This document shows positions 9,235-18,817 of a DNA stretch of 64,000 nucleotides, piece after piece; within the stretch, counting starts at the first letter, position 1, and each line of letters starts with the position of its first letter. Under the pieces are notes generated by a model. It made no database searches, was not told where the DNA came from, and worked only from the letters and a program-made list of their open reading frames with translations. Position numbers and translations under genes: made by a program. This DNA comes from Caldicellulosiruptoraceae bacterium PP1 (lineage in GTDB: Bacteria > Bacillota > Thermoanaerobacteria > Caldicellulosiruptorales > Caldicellulosiruptoraceae): assembly GCA_041320695.1 (NCBI GenBank), contig JBGGOQ010000001.1, positions 434,001 to 498,000 of the forward strand, in the 5' to 3' direction.

Positions 9235-10257
9235 ATGAAACACTTTGAATGGAAAGATCAAACACTTACTGTTTTGGACCAAAGATTTTTACCTTATGAA
9301 AAAAGCTTTTTAGAATGTAAAACTTATAAAGATTGCTATGTTGCAATAAAAGATATGATTATTAGAGGAGCACCATTAATTGGAATAGTAGCTGCTTATG
9401 GAGTTGTATTGGGTTTCAAAGAAATAATAGAAAATAAAAAGGATAAAAAATATCTTTATAATATTATAGATGAATTGTCTAAATCCAGGCCTACAGCAGT
9501 TAATCTATTTTGGGCATTGAATAGAATGAAAAAAATTTTTGATGAAAATATTGATAAAGATTATTTAGAAATATATGAAATACTATTAAAAGAAGCAACA
9601 GCAATTGACAATCAGGACAAAGAATTAAATAAAAAAATGGGTGAATATGGTAATACACTAATAAAACCTAATTCAAATATTCTTACACATTGTAATGCTG
9701 GTGCTTTAGCAACTGGGGGATATGGAACAGCATTAGGTGTAATTCGTGAAGCTCATCTAAATCATAAAAATATACATGTTTATATAGACGAAACAAGGCC
9801 ATATCTACAAGGTGCAAGATTAACAGCTTTTGAAATGTGTGAAGAAAATATTCCTAACACTGTAATTTGCGATAACATGGCAGGTTATTTGATGAAGCTA
9901 GGTAAAATTGATTGTGTTATTGTAGGTGCTGATAGAATTGCTGCTAATGGAGATACAGCAAATAAAATAGGAACTTACTCTCTTTCTGTTTTGGCAAAGC
10001 ATCACAATATTCCTTTTTACATTGCAGCACCACTTTCAACCTTCGATTTAAAAATTAAATCTGGCCAAGAGATTCCAATTGAAGAAAGACCAAAAGATGA
10101 AATAAGATTTTTTAATGGAAAGCAAATTGTACCTAATAATTCTGATATTTTTAATCCATCTTTTGATGTTACTCCAGCCGAAAATATTACTGCAATTATA
10201 ACAGAAAAAGGTATAATTTATCCACCATATGAAATAAATATAAAGTCATTATTATGA
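9235..10257 (+). CDS. mtnA: S-methyl-5-thioribose-1-phosphate isomerase
   Basis: It converts methylthioribose 1-phosphate to the ribulose form. The catalytic cysteine lies in THCNAGALATGGYGTA near residue 148-162 and the catalytic aspartate in GADRIAANGDTANKIG near residue 230, which distinguish it from the related eIF2B-like proteins. The 340-residue length and AAAAAGGAG ribosome site fit. It ends 4 bases before a strong terminator, closing the two-gene operon with mtnP. Confidence 0.95.
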   Translation: MKHFEWKDQTLTVLDQRFLPYEKSFLECKTYKDCYVAIKDMIIRGAPLIGIVAAYGVVLGFKEIIENKKDKKYLYNIIDELSKSRPTAVNLFWALNRMKKIFDENIDKDYLEIYEILLKEATAIDNQDKELNKKMGEYGNTLIKPNSNILTHCNAGALATGGYGTALGVIREAHLNHKNIHVYIDETRPYLQGARLTAFEMCEENIPNTVICDNMAGYLMKLGKIDCVIVGADRIAANGDTANKIGTYSLSVLAKHHNIPFYIAAPLSTFDLKIKSGQEIPIEERPKDEIRFFNGKQIVPNNSDIFNPSFDVTPAENITAIITEKGIIYPPYEINIKSLL

Positions 10258-10260
10258 ATT

Positions 10261-10299
10261 AGGAGGCTACCAGATTACTTTCTGGTAAGCCTCCTTTTT
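10261..10299 (+). terminator. Terminator of mtnP-mtnA
   Basis: GGAGGCT and AGCCTCC, extended by ACCAGA and TCTGGT, form a long hairpin followed by TTTTTA on the plus strand. It lies between the convergent mtnA and aroB genes. The opposite strand lacks a good T-run at the hairpin exit, so it mainly serves mtnA. Confidence 0.88.
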
Positions 10300-11359
10300 A
10301 TATCATTTTTAGAGCTTTTAATATTATATCCTTATCAATTTCAACCCCATTTTCGTATACACCTAAATCTTTTAACAAAGTAGTGCGAATTTTCCCATAC
10401 TTAACTTTTTTGTCATTCATGATTATTTTAATTATTTGCTCTTCATCATAATCATTCGGAAATTTTATATTAGCATAATTCAAAAAAGCAAATAATCTCT
10501 CAATATTTTCTTGATTAAAATTAAATACCATTTTAGAAATATATAATTCAATTATCATACCAAATAAAACATTAATACCATGAGGATATTTATATTTATA
10601 ATAACTTTCAAATGCATGCCCTAAAGTATGACCAAAATTCAAAACCTCTCTCTGTCCTTTCTCATTAACATCAATTTCAACAATACTCTTTTTACAAATA
10701 ATTGATCTCTTAATAAGTTCATAAATTAAGGATTCATTCATAATGATTGATTTAATATCAAATTTATTTTTATCGAGAATCTTAAGAATTTCTTTATCTA
10801 ATGTATAGCCATATTTAATAATTTCTCCAAAACCAGATACAATCTCTGAATAAGATAATGAGTTTAAGAATTGAGTATATATTAATATCTTGTCAGGCTG
10901 ATAAAAAGTTCCTATTTGATTTTTATAGTAATTAAAATTTACAGCAGTTTTACCTCCAATACTACTATCAACCATTGCAAGTAATGTAGTAGGTATATTA
11001 ATAAATTTTATACCTCTTTTATATGTAGAAGCTACAAATCCGATTAAATCACCAATTACTCCTCCACCAATTCCTATAATCAATGAGGATCTATCATATT
11101 CTTTTTCTATCATAAATTGAATTATTTCTAGATATTTTTCAATACTTTTATTTTGTTCACAACTTTCTATTATAATTTGATCATAAGTAAAATTAAACTT
11201 TAAATTTTTGTAAAAATTATACACGTTACTATCAACAACAACTAAACATTTACTAAAATTTATATTCAAAATAATATCTTCTATTTCATTAAAATTATTC
11301 AGAAAAACTATATCTACATTTTGGTTTTCTTGATTTATTAACATATTTATAATTTCCAT
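10298..11359 (-). CDS. aroB: 3-dehydroquinate synthase
   Basis: The second enzyme of the shikimate pathway, NAD- and metal-dependent. The NAD-binding GGGVIGDLIGFVAS block is near residue 97, PTTLLAMVDSSIGGKTAVN near 123, and the metal-binding HTLGHAFES near 243. The length of 353 residues is normal. GGAAGG lies about 13 bases upstream of the chosen ATG. It is the only shikimate gene here apart from aroH at 35.9 kb and stands alone as a single-gene unit with its own promoter about 165 bases upstream. Confidence 0.95.
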   Translation of the reverse strand: MEIINMLINQENQNVDIVFLNNFNEIEDIILNINFSKCLVVVDSNVYNFYKNLKFNFTYDQIIIESCEQNKSIEKYLEIIQFMIEKEYDRSSLIIGIGGGVIGDLIGFVASTYKRGIKFINIPTTLLAMVDSSIGGKTAVNFNYYKNQIGTFYQPDKILIYTQFLNSLSYSEIVSGFGEIIKYGYTLDKEILKILDKNKFDIKSIIMNESLIYELIKRSIICKKSIVEIDVNEKGQREVLNFGHTLGHAFESYYKYKYPHGINVLFGMIIELYISKMVFNFNQENIERLFAFLNYANIKFPNDYDEEQIIKIIMNDKKVKYGKIRTTLLKDLGVYENGVEIDKDIILKALKMI

Positions 11360-11523
11360 TTATAGCAAAACATCCTTCCATAAATTTTCTGATTAATTTT
11401 ATAAAAGTTATAATCTCTTATCTTTAGTTTCTAATCATTTGTTTTTTATAATGTAAAATTCAATATCACTATTTTTATACTTTTCATTTCATATTGAACT
11501 AAAATAATAATATTAGCTACTTA

Positions 11524-11552
11524 ATTATACCTATACATTATTAGCTTTTCAA
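11524..11552 (-). promoter_or_regulatory. Promoter of aroB
   Basis: On the minus strand TTGAAA, a 17-base spacer and TATAAT. It predicts an untranslated leader of roughly 155 bases, in which I recognised no riboswitch. Confidence 0.7.
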
Positions 11553-11610
11553 AAACCTCTATTTAATCATTTATTACTAATATTAATTAGATTCCAATCT
11601 CATGTTATAA

Positions 11611-11637
11611 AAAAAGCCGGGATATCCGGCTTTTTTT
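11611..11637 (-). terminator. Terminator of ileS
   Basis: On the minus strand AAAGCCGG and CCGGCTTT pair across ATATC-type loop bases and are followed by seven T. The structure is symmetric with an A-run on the other side, so it could act in both directions. It ends the spoVB-to-ileS gene string. Confidence 0.9.
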
Positions 11638-14374
11638 AATTTTTTAAAACAGAATGGCATCTTTGACAAACCTCTTGATTGTCTTTGCTATCAAAGTATT
11701 TCCAACATCTTGGACACTTTTCACCCTCTGCCTTGCTAACTTGTATTTCCACATCACCATCAAATTCTTCTAATTCAAGTTGAGATACAATTATAAATTC
11801 TTTTATTAAATCATAATTATTATTGATAAATGTGAATAATTCCTTTGATATTTTTAAATTTACTTTTGCATCTAATGAACTTCCAATAATTTTACTTGCT
11901 CTGGCTATTTCTAATTTTTTTGCAATAATATCCCTTAATTCAAGTATTTTTTCAAACTTGTTTTCTAATTCATTATCATTCAAAATATCAAAATCTACTG
12001 TTGGCATTTTTGATAAAAATACAGATATCTCCTCTTCTTCTTTGTTTTCGATAAATTGCCATGATTCCTCGGCAGTAAATGAAAGTATAGGTGCAATAAG
12101 TTTTATAAGACCAGTAAGAATCTCATACATAGCTGTCTGGGCACTTCTTCTTTCTATACTTTCTGAATATGATGCATAAGCTCTATCTTTTGTAATATCA
12201 AGATATAAATTACTCATATCTACAACACAGAAATTGTGGATTAAATGATAAACTTGATTATAATCATATTCATCATAAGCTTTTATAACCTTATTAATCA
12301 ATTTATAATATCTTTGTAAAATCCATTTATCTAATTCATATAGATCACTTTTTGCAACTTTATCAGTTTTAGGATTAAAATCATATAAGTTTCCTAATAG
12401 ATATCTTATAGTATTTCTAATTTTCCTGTAAACCTCTGTTAATTGTTTTAGAATTTCCTTGGAAATCCTCATATCAACTTTATAATCTGCTGATACGCAC
12501 CATAATCTCAATATATCGGCACCATATTCGTTAATAACATCTAAAGGTGATATTACATTACCTTCAGACTTTGACATCTTCTTACCTTCACCATCAACAA
12601 CAAAACCATGAGTTAAAACTGTCTTATATGGTGCTTTACCTTTTGTCGCAACAGCTGTTAAAAGTGAAGATTGAAACCAACCTCTATATTGATCATTACC
12701 TTCAAGATACATATCACATGGCCATTCTAAATCTTCTCTACTTTCAAGAACATAGGCATGAGAAGAACCAGAATCAAACCACACATCCATAATATCTGTT
12801 TCTTTAATGAATTCACTAGAACCACAGCTGCACTTAATTCGTTCTGGTAATAGTTCCTTCTCAGATTTTGAAAACCAAGCATCAGATCCTTCTTTTTCAA
12901 AAATTTTTGAAATATATTCTATAGTCTCTTCATTTATAAGTTCCTTCCCACAATCTTTACAATAGAAAATCGGAATTGGAACACCCCATACTCTCTGTCT
13001 TGATATACACCAATCTTGTCTATCAACTACCATATTTTTTATTCTTTCCTGTCCCCATTCTGGGACCCACTCTACTTCATCTATTGCTTTTACAGCTTCA
13101 TCCCTAAAACCTTTTACTGAAGCAAACCACTGTTCAGTTGCTCTAAAAATAATTGGATTTTTGCATCTCCAACAATGTGGATATTGGTGCACTATTTTTT
13201 CAACTCCAAGAAGATTGCCTGATTGTTCTAATTGCTTAGCAATCTCTTTATTAGAGTCTTCATAATATAAACCACTAAATTGACCAGCTTCATTTGTTAA
13301 ATAACCTTTATTATCAACAGGAACAATAACTGGTATATTATACTTTTTACAAACATCAAAGTCTTCCTCACCATGTCCAGGTGCAGTATGAACACAACCT
13401 GTTCCAGCTTCTAAAGTAACATGTTCACCTAATATACATATTGATTCTCTATCTAAAAATGGGTGTTTACATTTTACAAATTCTAAATCTTTGCCTTTAA
13501 ACCTTGCAACTTCTTTATATTCATCTATTTTATTTGTTTGCATAACTCTTTCTATAAGTTCAGAAGCAATTATCAATATTTCATTGCCAACATCAACAAG
13601 GCTATAATCAAAGTCAGCATTAAGAGCTATTGCTAAATTACCTGGAAGGGTCCAAGTTGTTGTTGTCCATATAACAATAAATACTTTTTTACCATTAGAA
13701 ATATTGAATAATAGTCCTTTGTCATCAATAACCTCAAATTTAACATAAATAGAATATGCTTTATCTTCTTGATATTCTATCTCAGCTTCAGCTAATGCTG
13801 TTTCACATGAAGGACACCAATATACAGGTTTTAACCCTTTATATATATATCCTTTTTTAGCCATATCACCAAAAACTTTAATTTGTTTTGCCTCAAATTT
13901 ACTATCCAAAGTTAAGTAAGGGTTTTCCCAGTCTCCAAAAACACCTAATCTTTTAAATTGTTCTCTTTGAGTATCAACATACGATAAAGCAAAATCTCTA
14001 CATTTTTGCCTAAATTCAACTTTACTAAGTTCATGTCTATTAACACCTAATTTTTTAATAACCTGTTGTTCAATAGGAAGTCCATGTGTATCCCAGCCAG
14101 GAATATATGGAGTATAATATCCTGACAGCATTTTATATTTAATAACAATATCTTTTAAAACTTTATTTAATGTATGTCCAAGGTGAATATCACCATTAGC
14201 ATATGGAGGACCATCATGCAATATATATTTTTTATTTTCTTTATTTTTTTGCAATGCTTTGTTGTAAATATCATTTGAATACCAATAATTTAAAAATTCA
14301 GGTTCTCTTTGGGATAAATTAGCTTTCATTGGAAAGTTTGTTTTAGGTAAATTTAGTGTTTTACTATAGTCCAT
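11636..14374 (-). CDS. ileS: Isoleucyl-tRNA synthetase
   Basis: It charges tRNA-Ile with isoleucine. The HIGH-type signature PYANGDIHLGH is near residue 55, KMSKSEGN near 595, and a C-terminal zinc finger CPRCWKY with CQRC ends the protein, as in bacterial type enzymes. I start at ATG 14374 (912 residues), because AGGAGG lies just before it; the 19-residue extension further upstream contains this ribosome site. It follows divIVA by 28 bases, a conserved Firmicute order. There is no room for a T-box leader in that gap, so it is not controlled that way here. Confidence 0.97.
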   Translation of the reverse strand: MDYSKTLNLPKTNFPMKANLSQREPEFLNYWYSNDIYNKALQKNKENKKYILHDGPPYANGDIHLGHTLNKVLKDIVIKYKMLSGYYTPYIPGWDTHGLPIEQQVIKKLGVNRHELSKVEFRQKCRDFALSYVDTQREQFKRLGVFGDWENPYLTLDSKFEAKQIKVFGDMAKKGYIYKGLKPVYWCPSCETALAEAEIEYQEDKAYSIYVKFEVIDDKGLLFNISNGKKVFIVIWTTTTWTLPGNLAIALNADFDYSLVDVGNEILIIASELIERVMQTNKIDEYKEVARFKGKDLEFVKCKHPFLDRESICILGEHVTLEAGTGCVHTAPGHGEEDFDVCKKYNIPVIVPVDNKGYLTNEAGQFSGLYYEDSNKEIAKQLEQSGNLLGVEKIVHQYPHCWRCKNPIIFRATEQWFASVKGFRDEAVKAIDEVEWVPEWGQERIKNMVVDRQDWCISRQRVWGVPIPIFYCKDCGKELINEETIEYISKIFEKEGSDAWFSKSEKELLPERIKCSCGSSEFIKETDIMDVWFDSGSSHAYVLESREDLEWPCDMYLEGNDQYRGWFQSSLLTAVATKGKAPYKTVLTHGFVVDGEGKKMSKSEGNVISPLDVINEYGADILRLWCVSADYKVDMRISKEILKQLTEVYRKIRNTIRYLLGNLYDFNPKTDKVAKSDLYELDKWILQRYYKLINKVIKAYDEYDYNQVYHLIHNFCVVDMSNLYLDITKDRAYASYSESIERRSAQTAMYEILTGLIKLIAPILSFTAEESWQFIENKEEEEISVFLSKMPTVDFDILNDNELENKFEKILELRDIIAKKLEIARASKIIGSSLDAKVNLKISKELFTFINNNYDLIKEFIIVSQLELEEFDGDVEIQVSKAEGEKCPRCWKYFDSKDNQEVCQRCHSVLKN

Positions 14375-14402
14375 CTTATGTTCATGCCTCCTAAGAAATA
14401 AC

Positions 14403-14867
14403 TTATTGGTCATTTTGTAATTCTTTATCAACCATATCCAAAGCTGATAACTCTGTATTCAATAAATTTCTAAATTTATTTAGAAATATTTGATACCTTT
14501 TTTTCAGTTCACCATATTCATAGGTAATTTGTAAAACCTTGCTATTAGCTTCTTCAATAAGCTTTGATGCCTTTATTTCAGTTTCTTTTATAATATTGTC
14601 AGCTTTCTGATAAGCTACCTTTTTAATTTCTTCAGCAGTATTTTGAGCAACAATTAATGTATTTTGTAATGTCTCTTCTATAGATTTATAATTTTGAATA
14701 TTTTCATTCAATAAAGCAATTTTATCTTTAAGTTCTAAATTTTCCTTATATAATTTCTCGTAATCATTAATAATCTCATCTAAAAATTGATCAACTTCTT
14801 CAGCTTTATAACCACCAATTATGGCTTTTTTAAATTCTTTGGTTTCTATATCTTGTGGAGTTAACAT
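14403..14867 (-). CDS. divIVA: DivIVA-family cell-division/polarity protein
   Basis: DivIVA binds negatively curved membrane at septa and poles and organises division and chromosome-anchoring partners. The N-terminal lipid-binding domain reads LTPQDIETKEFKKAIIGGY with EEVDQFLDEI, followed by a coiled coil to the end (154 residues). The start at ATG 14867 follows GGAGGG; five upstream codons contain that site. It sits in the yggS-sepF-yggT-ylmH-divIVA-ileS cluster found downstream of ftsZ in many Gram-positives, here without ftsZ. Confidence 0.94.
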   Translation of the reverse strand: MLTPQDIETKEFKKAIIGGYKAEEVDQFLDEIINDYEKLYKENLELKDKIALLNENIQNYKSIEETLQNTLIVAQNTAEEIKKVAYQKADNIIKETEIKASKLIEEANSKVLQITYEYGELKKRYQIFLNKFRNLLNTELSALDMVDKELQNDQ

Positions 14868-14884
14868 TAAATTGCCCTCCATTT

Positions 14885-15643
14885 TTACATATATCTTTTT
14901 ATTTCAATACTAATTCTTCCCTTTTTGGTATATCCTAATACATCAGTTATTTGAAGCCTGCCATAACCTCTAACAGAAATAATATCCCCCACTTTAACCT
15001 CATAATGTGACTTTTGAATATATAACCAGTTTACAGCAACTAATTGACTTTTTATTAGTTCTTCAGCTTCATTTCTAGAGATATTAAGAGCATGTGATAA
15101 AACACCATCTAATCTTAATGAATTCAATATAATGTTAATTATTTTGTAGTTTCTTTTCAAAAAATCATCAATTAAATAATTATCATTGATTATTTTGATA
15201 TCATCAATTTGAGATTTACCAATATTTTTCAAATTATTTGCTATATATTCAGCAATATCATTGTGACTAAATACTAAGGCTTTATTATTATCAACTAAAA
15301 TATCTCCAAGTTTGCCTCGATTAATTCCTAAACCTAAAATGCTGCCAAGAATACTCCGATGATTTATCTTATCCTCACATTGTAATAATATCGTACTAAT
15401 TGGAAACTCAAAAGTTTCTATGCTATTAAATTCAGAAACTCCTATTATTGTTCTTTCAGCATCTTCATATCCACCAAAAAAACTTATAAATTTGGGTTTA
15501 TATTTTTTTATATAATCAACTTCTGTATATTTTCTTGTAAAAGGTGAAATAAAATCGGAAAAAACAATATTATACTTATCTTTCAAATCAAATATGTTTT
15601 TTACCTTAAAAATTTCTTCTTTGTTATTATCTGGAATATTCAT
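14885..15643 (-). CDS. ylmH: YlmH, S4-domain RNA-binding protein
   Basis: A 252-residue protein with an N-terminal region carrying FFGGYEDAERTIIG (about residues 64-78) and a C-terminal S4 RNA-binding domain (DGVLSHALNISRNEAEELI onward). YlmH homologues bind RNA and have been linked to rescue of stalled ribosomes and to division. The ribosome site is GGTGAGG. It lies between yggT and divIVA in the standard division cluster, with gaps of 7 and 17 bases. Confidence 0.9.
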   Translation of the reverse strand: MNIPDNNKEEIFKVKNIFDLKDKYNIVFSDFISPFTRKYTEVDYIKKYKPKFISFFGGYEDAERTIIGVSEFNSIETFEFPISTILLQCEDKINHRSILGSILGLGINRGKLGDILVDNNKALVFSHNDIAEYIANNLKNIGKSQIDDIKIINDNYLIDDFLKRNYKIINIILNSLRLDGVLSHALNISRNEAEELIKSQLVAVNWLYIQKSHYEVKVGDIISVRGYGRLQITDVLGYTKKGRISIEIKRYM

Positions 15644-15650
15644 ATATACC

Positions 15651-15932
15651 TCACCAATAAAATATTGCAGCTAAAAACCTTATTACTACAGTTCTTAATA
15701 ATTCAAGTAAAAATATAGCAATAATAGGTGATATATCTATCATTGGTATTCTGATAAATCTTTCTGTTAATCTTCGAACTGGTTCTAAAATAGGTGAAAC
15801 AATAGTATTAGTAATTCGTCTATATTTATTAAAAGAATCAGGTATAAACCATGATAACAATGCATCCAAAACTATTGCGAATTCTAAAAAAGAAAATAAC
15901 TTATCAACTAATTTTAAAATAAATGCAACCAT
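15651..15932 (-). CDS. YggT-family membrane protein
   Basis: A 93-residue protein with two hydrophobic segments and the conserved central block WFIPDSFNKYRRITNTIVSP, typical of YggT/YlmG. Homologues in plastids and bacteria affect nucleoid or septum organisation, but the biochemical role is unknown. The ribosome site AAGGGGAG is strong. It lies between sepF and ylmH in the division cluster. Confidence 0.9.
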   Translation of the reverse strand: MVAFILKLVDKLFSFLEFAIVLDALLSWFIPDSFNKYRRITNTIVSPILEPVRRLTERFIRIPMIDISPIIAIFLLELLRTVVIRFLAAIFYW

Positions 15933-15948
15933 ATAAACTCCCCTTAAA

Positions 15949-16395
15949 TTATTTTAACCATGACATAAATCCTTTTGATTTAATCTCATCTTGAAGTTGT
16001 TCATCAACTTCTAGATCAATTCCTCTTGGAACTGCAACAAAAATTTTCTTACTAACCTTATGAATTTTAGCATCCAGTACATATACTGAACCACTAACAA
16101 AGTCAATAATTCTTTGGCATTGATCATCTGCAACTTGTTCTAAATTGAATAGAACTATTTTATTTTCCCTTAATGATTCACTAACTTTTGATACCTCATC
16201 AAAAAATTTTAAATTATAAACAGTAACTTCAGTATCATTATGACCTAAAAATGAAACAACTTTGGACTCTTTTGACTTCTCTTGTTTTGTTTTTGTCTCT
16301 GGTTTTGGAGTTGCATTTTCAGTAGAAGGTTGTTCAGTATCAGTAATTTCAATGCCCATTAATTCAAAAACCTTTTTCTGAATATTCTCTAACAT
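15949..16395 (-). CDS. sepF: SepF, FtsZ-anchoring division protein
   Basis: SepF forms rings that bundle FtsZ filaments and tie them to the membrane through an N-terminal amphipathic helix. The helix (MLENIQKKVFELMGI), a low-complexity linker rich in Thr, Lys and Glu, and the C-terminal globular domain with QRIIDFVSG are all visible. I use the ATG at 16395, spaced after GAGGGAGTG. With 148 residues it has normal size. It is flanked by yggS and yggT. Confidence 0.94.
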   Translation of the reverse strand: MLENIQKKVFELMGIEITDTEQPSTENATPKPETKTKQEKSKESKVVSFLGHNDTEVTVYNLKFFDEVSKVSESLRENKIVLFNLEQVADDQCQRIIDFVSGSVYVLDAKIHKVSKKIFVAVPRGIDLEVDEQLQDEIKSKGFMSWLK

Positions 16396-16400
16396 AAAAT

Positions 16401-17102
16401 TCACTCCCTCTTCCTTTCTCCAAATAGTTTTGTTCCAATTCTAATTAAATTAGAGCCTTCTTCTATAGCAATATCAAAATCGTCACTCATTCCCATTGAT
16501 AATATTTCTATATTAACATTATTATAATTTAAATTTTTATATTTTTCAAAGATTTCATGCATTTTTTTAAAATAAATTCTATTGTTTTCAGGGTTCTCTT
16601 CAAAAGGAGGAATTGTCATAAAACCTTTTAAAAATATATTTTTCAATTTAATTATTTGATCAATAAAAATATCTATCTTATCTGGTGATATTCCACCTTT
16701 AGATTGTTCGCCAGATATATTTATTTCTAGCAAAATATTAGATTTGCATTTTCCCATGTCACATCTTTTTTCAAGTTCAATTAATTGATCAATTTTATCA
16801 ATAGAATGTATTAGACTAACTTTGTCATAAATATATTTTATTTTATTTGTTTGTAGTCTTCCTATAAAATGCCATTCAACATTGTTAACATATTGGTATT
16901 TTTCCAAAAACTCCTGTACCCTGTTTTCTCCAAAAATATTGATACCATAACTATGTGCAATATTTATAATATCAGGACTAACAGTTTTTGATGCTCCCAA
17001 TATTTTTATTTCACTTATATCTCTATTAGATTTTTGACACGCTATTGTTACTTTGTCAAAAATATTCTTTAAATTATGTTTAATTATATCATGTGTATCC
17101 AT
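16401..17102 (-). CDS. YggS-family PLP-binding protein
   Basis: A 233-residue single-domain protein of the alanine-racemase N-terminal fold that carries pyridoxal phosphate and helps keep PLP and amino-acid pools balanced. The PLP lysine is in ILGASKTVSPDII near residue 38; GENRVQEF, WHFIGRLQTNK and SMGMSDDFDIAIEEG are family signatures. The ribosome site is AGAAGGTGG. It is the standard upstream neighbour of sepF. Confidence 0.94.
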   Translation of the reverse strand: MDTHDIIKHNLKNIFDKVTIACQKSNRDISEIKILGASKTVSPDIINIAHSYGINIFGENRVQEFLEKYQYVNNVEWHFIGRLQTNKIKYIYDKVSLIHSIDKIDQLIELEKRCDMGKCKSNILLEINISGEQSKGGISPDKIDIFIDQIIKLKNIFLKGFMTIPPFEENPENNRIYFKKMHEIFEKYKNLNYNNVNIEILSMGMSDDFDIAIEEGSNLIRIGTKLFGERKRE

Positions 17103-17114
17103 AAAACCACCTTC

Positions 17115-18275
17115 TTATATATTTGGTATTATTTTACCAAAATAGCCACCTGAACCATATTTAATATTGTAATTACCATCATAAAAGGCTTTTATTATTA
17201 AAAAGCTTTTTCTACTAACTATGTTTTGAAGTAAATTAAAAGAATCAGTATTATATAATTCTATTAACTTTATATGCATATTAATTTCATTTTCGAAAAA
17301 AGATATTAATTTTTCAATAGTCGTTTTCCCAAGACCATTTATATATTTGTATGGTAAGGTACAGTAATATGGAATTAATGATTCAATATCATTATTGTTT
17401 TTTAATTGTTCTATTCTTTGACTAACACCTAAAACTATATTACCTTTATTACATTTAGGACAAATTAGTTTACTTGGTTCATTTATTTCAATTTGAGTAT
17501 TACAATTATTACAATATGTCATATGATATTTACCTAACTTGGGTATTAATCCGAAATTGGCTACAATTTTATTATTTATGATAGCATTAAATACAGAACT
17601 TATGTCTAGACTATGTACATCAATTAAATTGAATTCTCTTGCAATATTATCAAGTGAATGTGCATCAGAGTTAGATAATAACGTTAACAGTGTCTGCTCT
17701 ATTAACTTTAAAGACATATATCTATCAGCAGATAAACCCATTTCTGATGCATATATTATTCCATTTAATTCTTTTAATGATTTTGAAGCAGAATAAAATC
17801 CTTTAAAGGGAGTAAAAACGTGTGCTGGAATTAGCAAATCACCATTTCTATTAATATAGTCAATTAATTCATTTAAGTCCCCCACATACTGAGGGCAACT
17901 AAAATTAAAATTTGAAATAGCATTTATAAAATTATCTTTAAATTTATTAGCTGAGTTAACCGATTTAAATAATATAATAAAATGAACACCTTTATTATTA
18001 ATTTTTATTTCTAATTCCATTGCTGGAATAATTAACAGATCTTCAAAGTATAAATTCCCTTTAATTAATCTAATTTTTTCTTGTCTTAACATATTATTTA
18101 TTTCAAATAATACATCATTACATAAAAAATCAACAATAGCAATTGCATTTAGTCCTTTTATATTCTTTGAATAATAAAAAATGTTAGTAAGTGTAAGATT
18201 CTTGGATGAAGGTATTTTAATAAATTTATTATTAGCAAATCCAACATGTATATGAAAATCAGCACTAATTATCAT
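17115..18275 (-). CDS. PHP-domain protein of the endonuclease Q family
   Basis: The N-terminal PHP metal-binding motif reads ADFHIHVGF, with PAHVFTPF and SNSDAHS further on. A C4 zinc finger, CNNCNTQI with CPKCNKG, lies near residues 255-277, and a helix-hairpin-helix-like YINGLGKTTI follows near 310. This domain order is that of EndoQ/YqxK, in which characterised members nick DNA 5' to deaminated or abasic bases. The length (386) fits. It overlaps nudF by four bases; yqxK and nudF are also neighbours in Bacillus. DNA repair is inferred from the family, not shown here. Confidence 0.82.
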   Translation of the reverse strand: MIISADFHIHVGFANNKFIKIPSSKNLTLTNIFYYSKNIKGLNAIAIVDFLCNDVLFEINNMLRQEKIRLIKGNLYFEDLLIIPAMELEIKINNKGVHFIILFKSVNSANKFKDNFINAISNFNFSCPQYVGDLNELIDYINRNGDLLIPAHVFTPFKGFYSASKSLKELNGIIYASEMGLSADRYMSLKLIEQTLLTLLSNSDAHSLDNIAREFNLIDVHSLDISSVFNAIINNKIVANFGLIPKLGKYHMTYCNNCNTQIEINEPSKLICPKCNKGNIVLGVSQRIEQLKNNNDIESLIPYYCTLPYKYINGLGKTTIEKLISFFENEINMHIKLIELYNTDSFNLLQNIVSRKSFLIIKAFYDGNYNIKYGSGGYFGKIIPNI

Positions 18276-18817
18276 TTTGAATCACTTTTAAAATATTTCT
18301 CTGCTAACAAAAGACCAATAATAGTTTTTGCATCTTTTATTTCACCATTCATAACCATTTCAACTACTTTTTTTAATGGTAATTTTATAACCTCAACAAA
18401 TTCATCAACATCGGTATTAGTATTACCTTCTTTTAGATTTGAAGCAAGAAAAACATGAATAACTTCATTTGAAAAACCAGGTGTAGTATATATTTCTGTA
18501 AGTTTAATCAACTGTTCAGAAGTATATCCAGTCTCTTCTTCTAACTCCCTTTTAGCACAATTGAGTGGATCCTCTCCATCATCAAGCTTTCCTGCGGGAA
18601 GCTCTAAAATTACTTTATTTAAAGGCTTTCTGAATTGTTTTACCATTATAACATTTTGATTTTCATCTATTGGCACTATTACTGAAGCACCTGGATGAAC
18701 TACTATCGCTCTTTTCGATGTACTTCCATTTGGTAAAAGAACATCTTCTACTTTAAATGATAAAAATGAACTTTCATAAATTAATTTTTCATTTATTGTT
18801 TTTTCTTCAAGGTTCAA
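18272..18817 (-). CDS. nudF: NUDIX ADP-ribose pyrophosphatase
   Basis: It hydrolyses ADP-ribose to AMP and ribose 5-phosphate. The NUDIX box is complete: GKLDDGEDPLNCAKRELEEETGY (split here as GKLDDGEDP and RELEEETGY) near residues 75-97, with the VKQFRKPL and TPGFSNEVIHVF motifs of the family. I start at the TTG at 18817, nine bases after AAGGGAG; this gives an N-terminus (NLEEKTI) like that of Bacillus NudF. An ATG at 18826 abuts the ribosome site. It overlaps both neighbours. Confidence 0.92.
   Translation of the reverse strand: MNLEEKTINEKLIYESSFLSFKVEDVLLPNGSTSKRAIVVHPGASVIVPIDENQNVIMVKQFRKPLNKVILELPAGKLDDGEDPLNCAKRELEEETGYTSEQLIKLTEIYTTPGFSNEVIHVFLASNLKEGNTNTDVDEFVEVIKLPLKKVVEMVMNGEIKDAKTIIGLLLAEKYFKSDSK

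Noticed and set aside
12547-12792. Plus-strand reading frame opposite ileS
   Set aside because: No ribosome site and antisense to a well-supported gene; like many other plus-strand frames of 60-120 residues opposite alaS, hydB, minD and others, it mirrors the AT-rich codon use of the real gene.
14375-14402. T-box leader for ileS
   Set aside because: Only 28 bases separate divIVA and ileS; there is no space for a T-box and no T-box sequence was seen.
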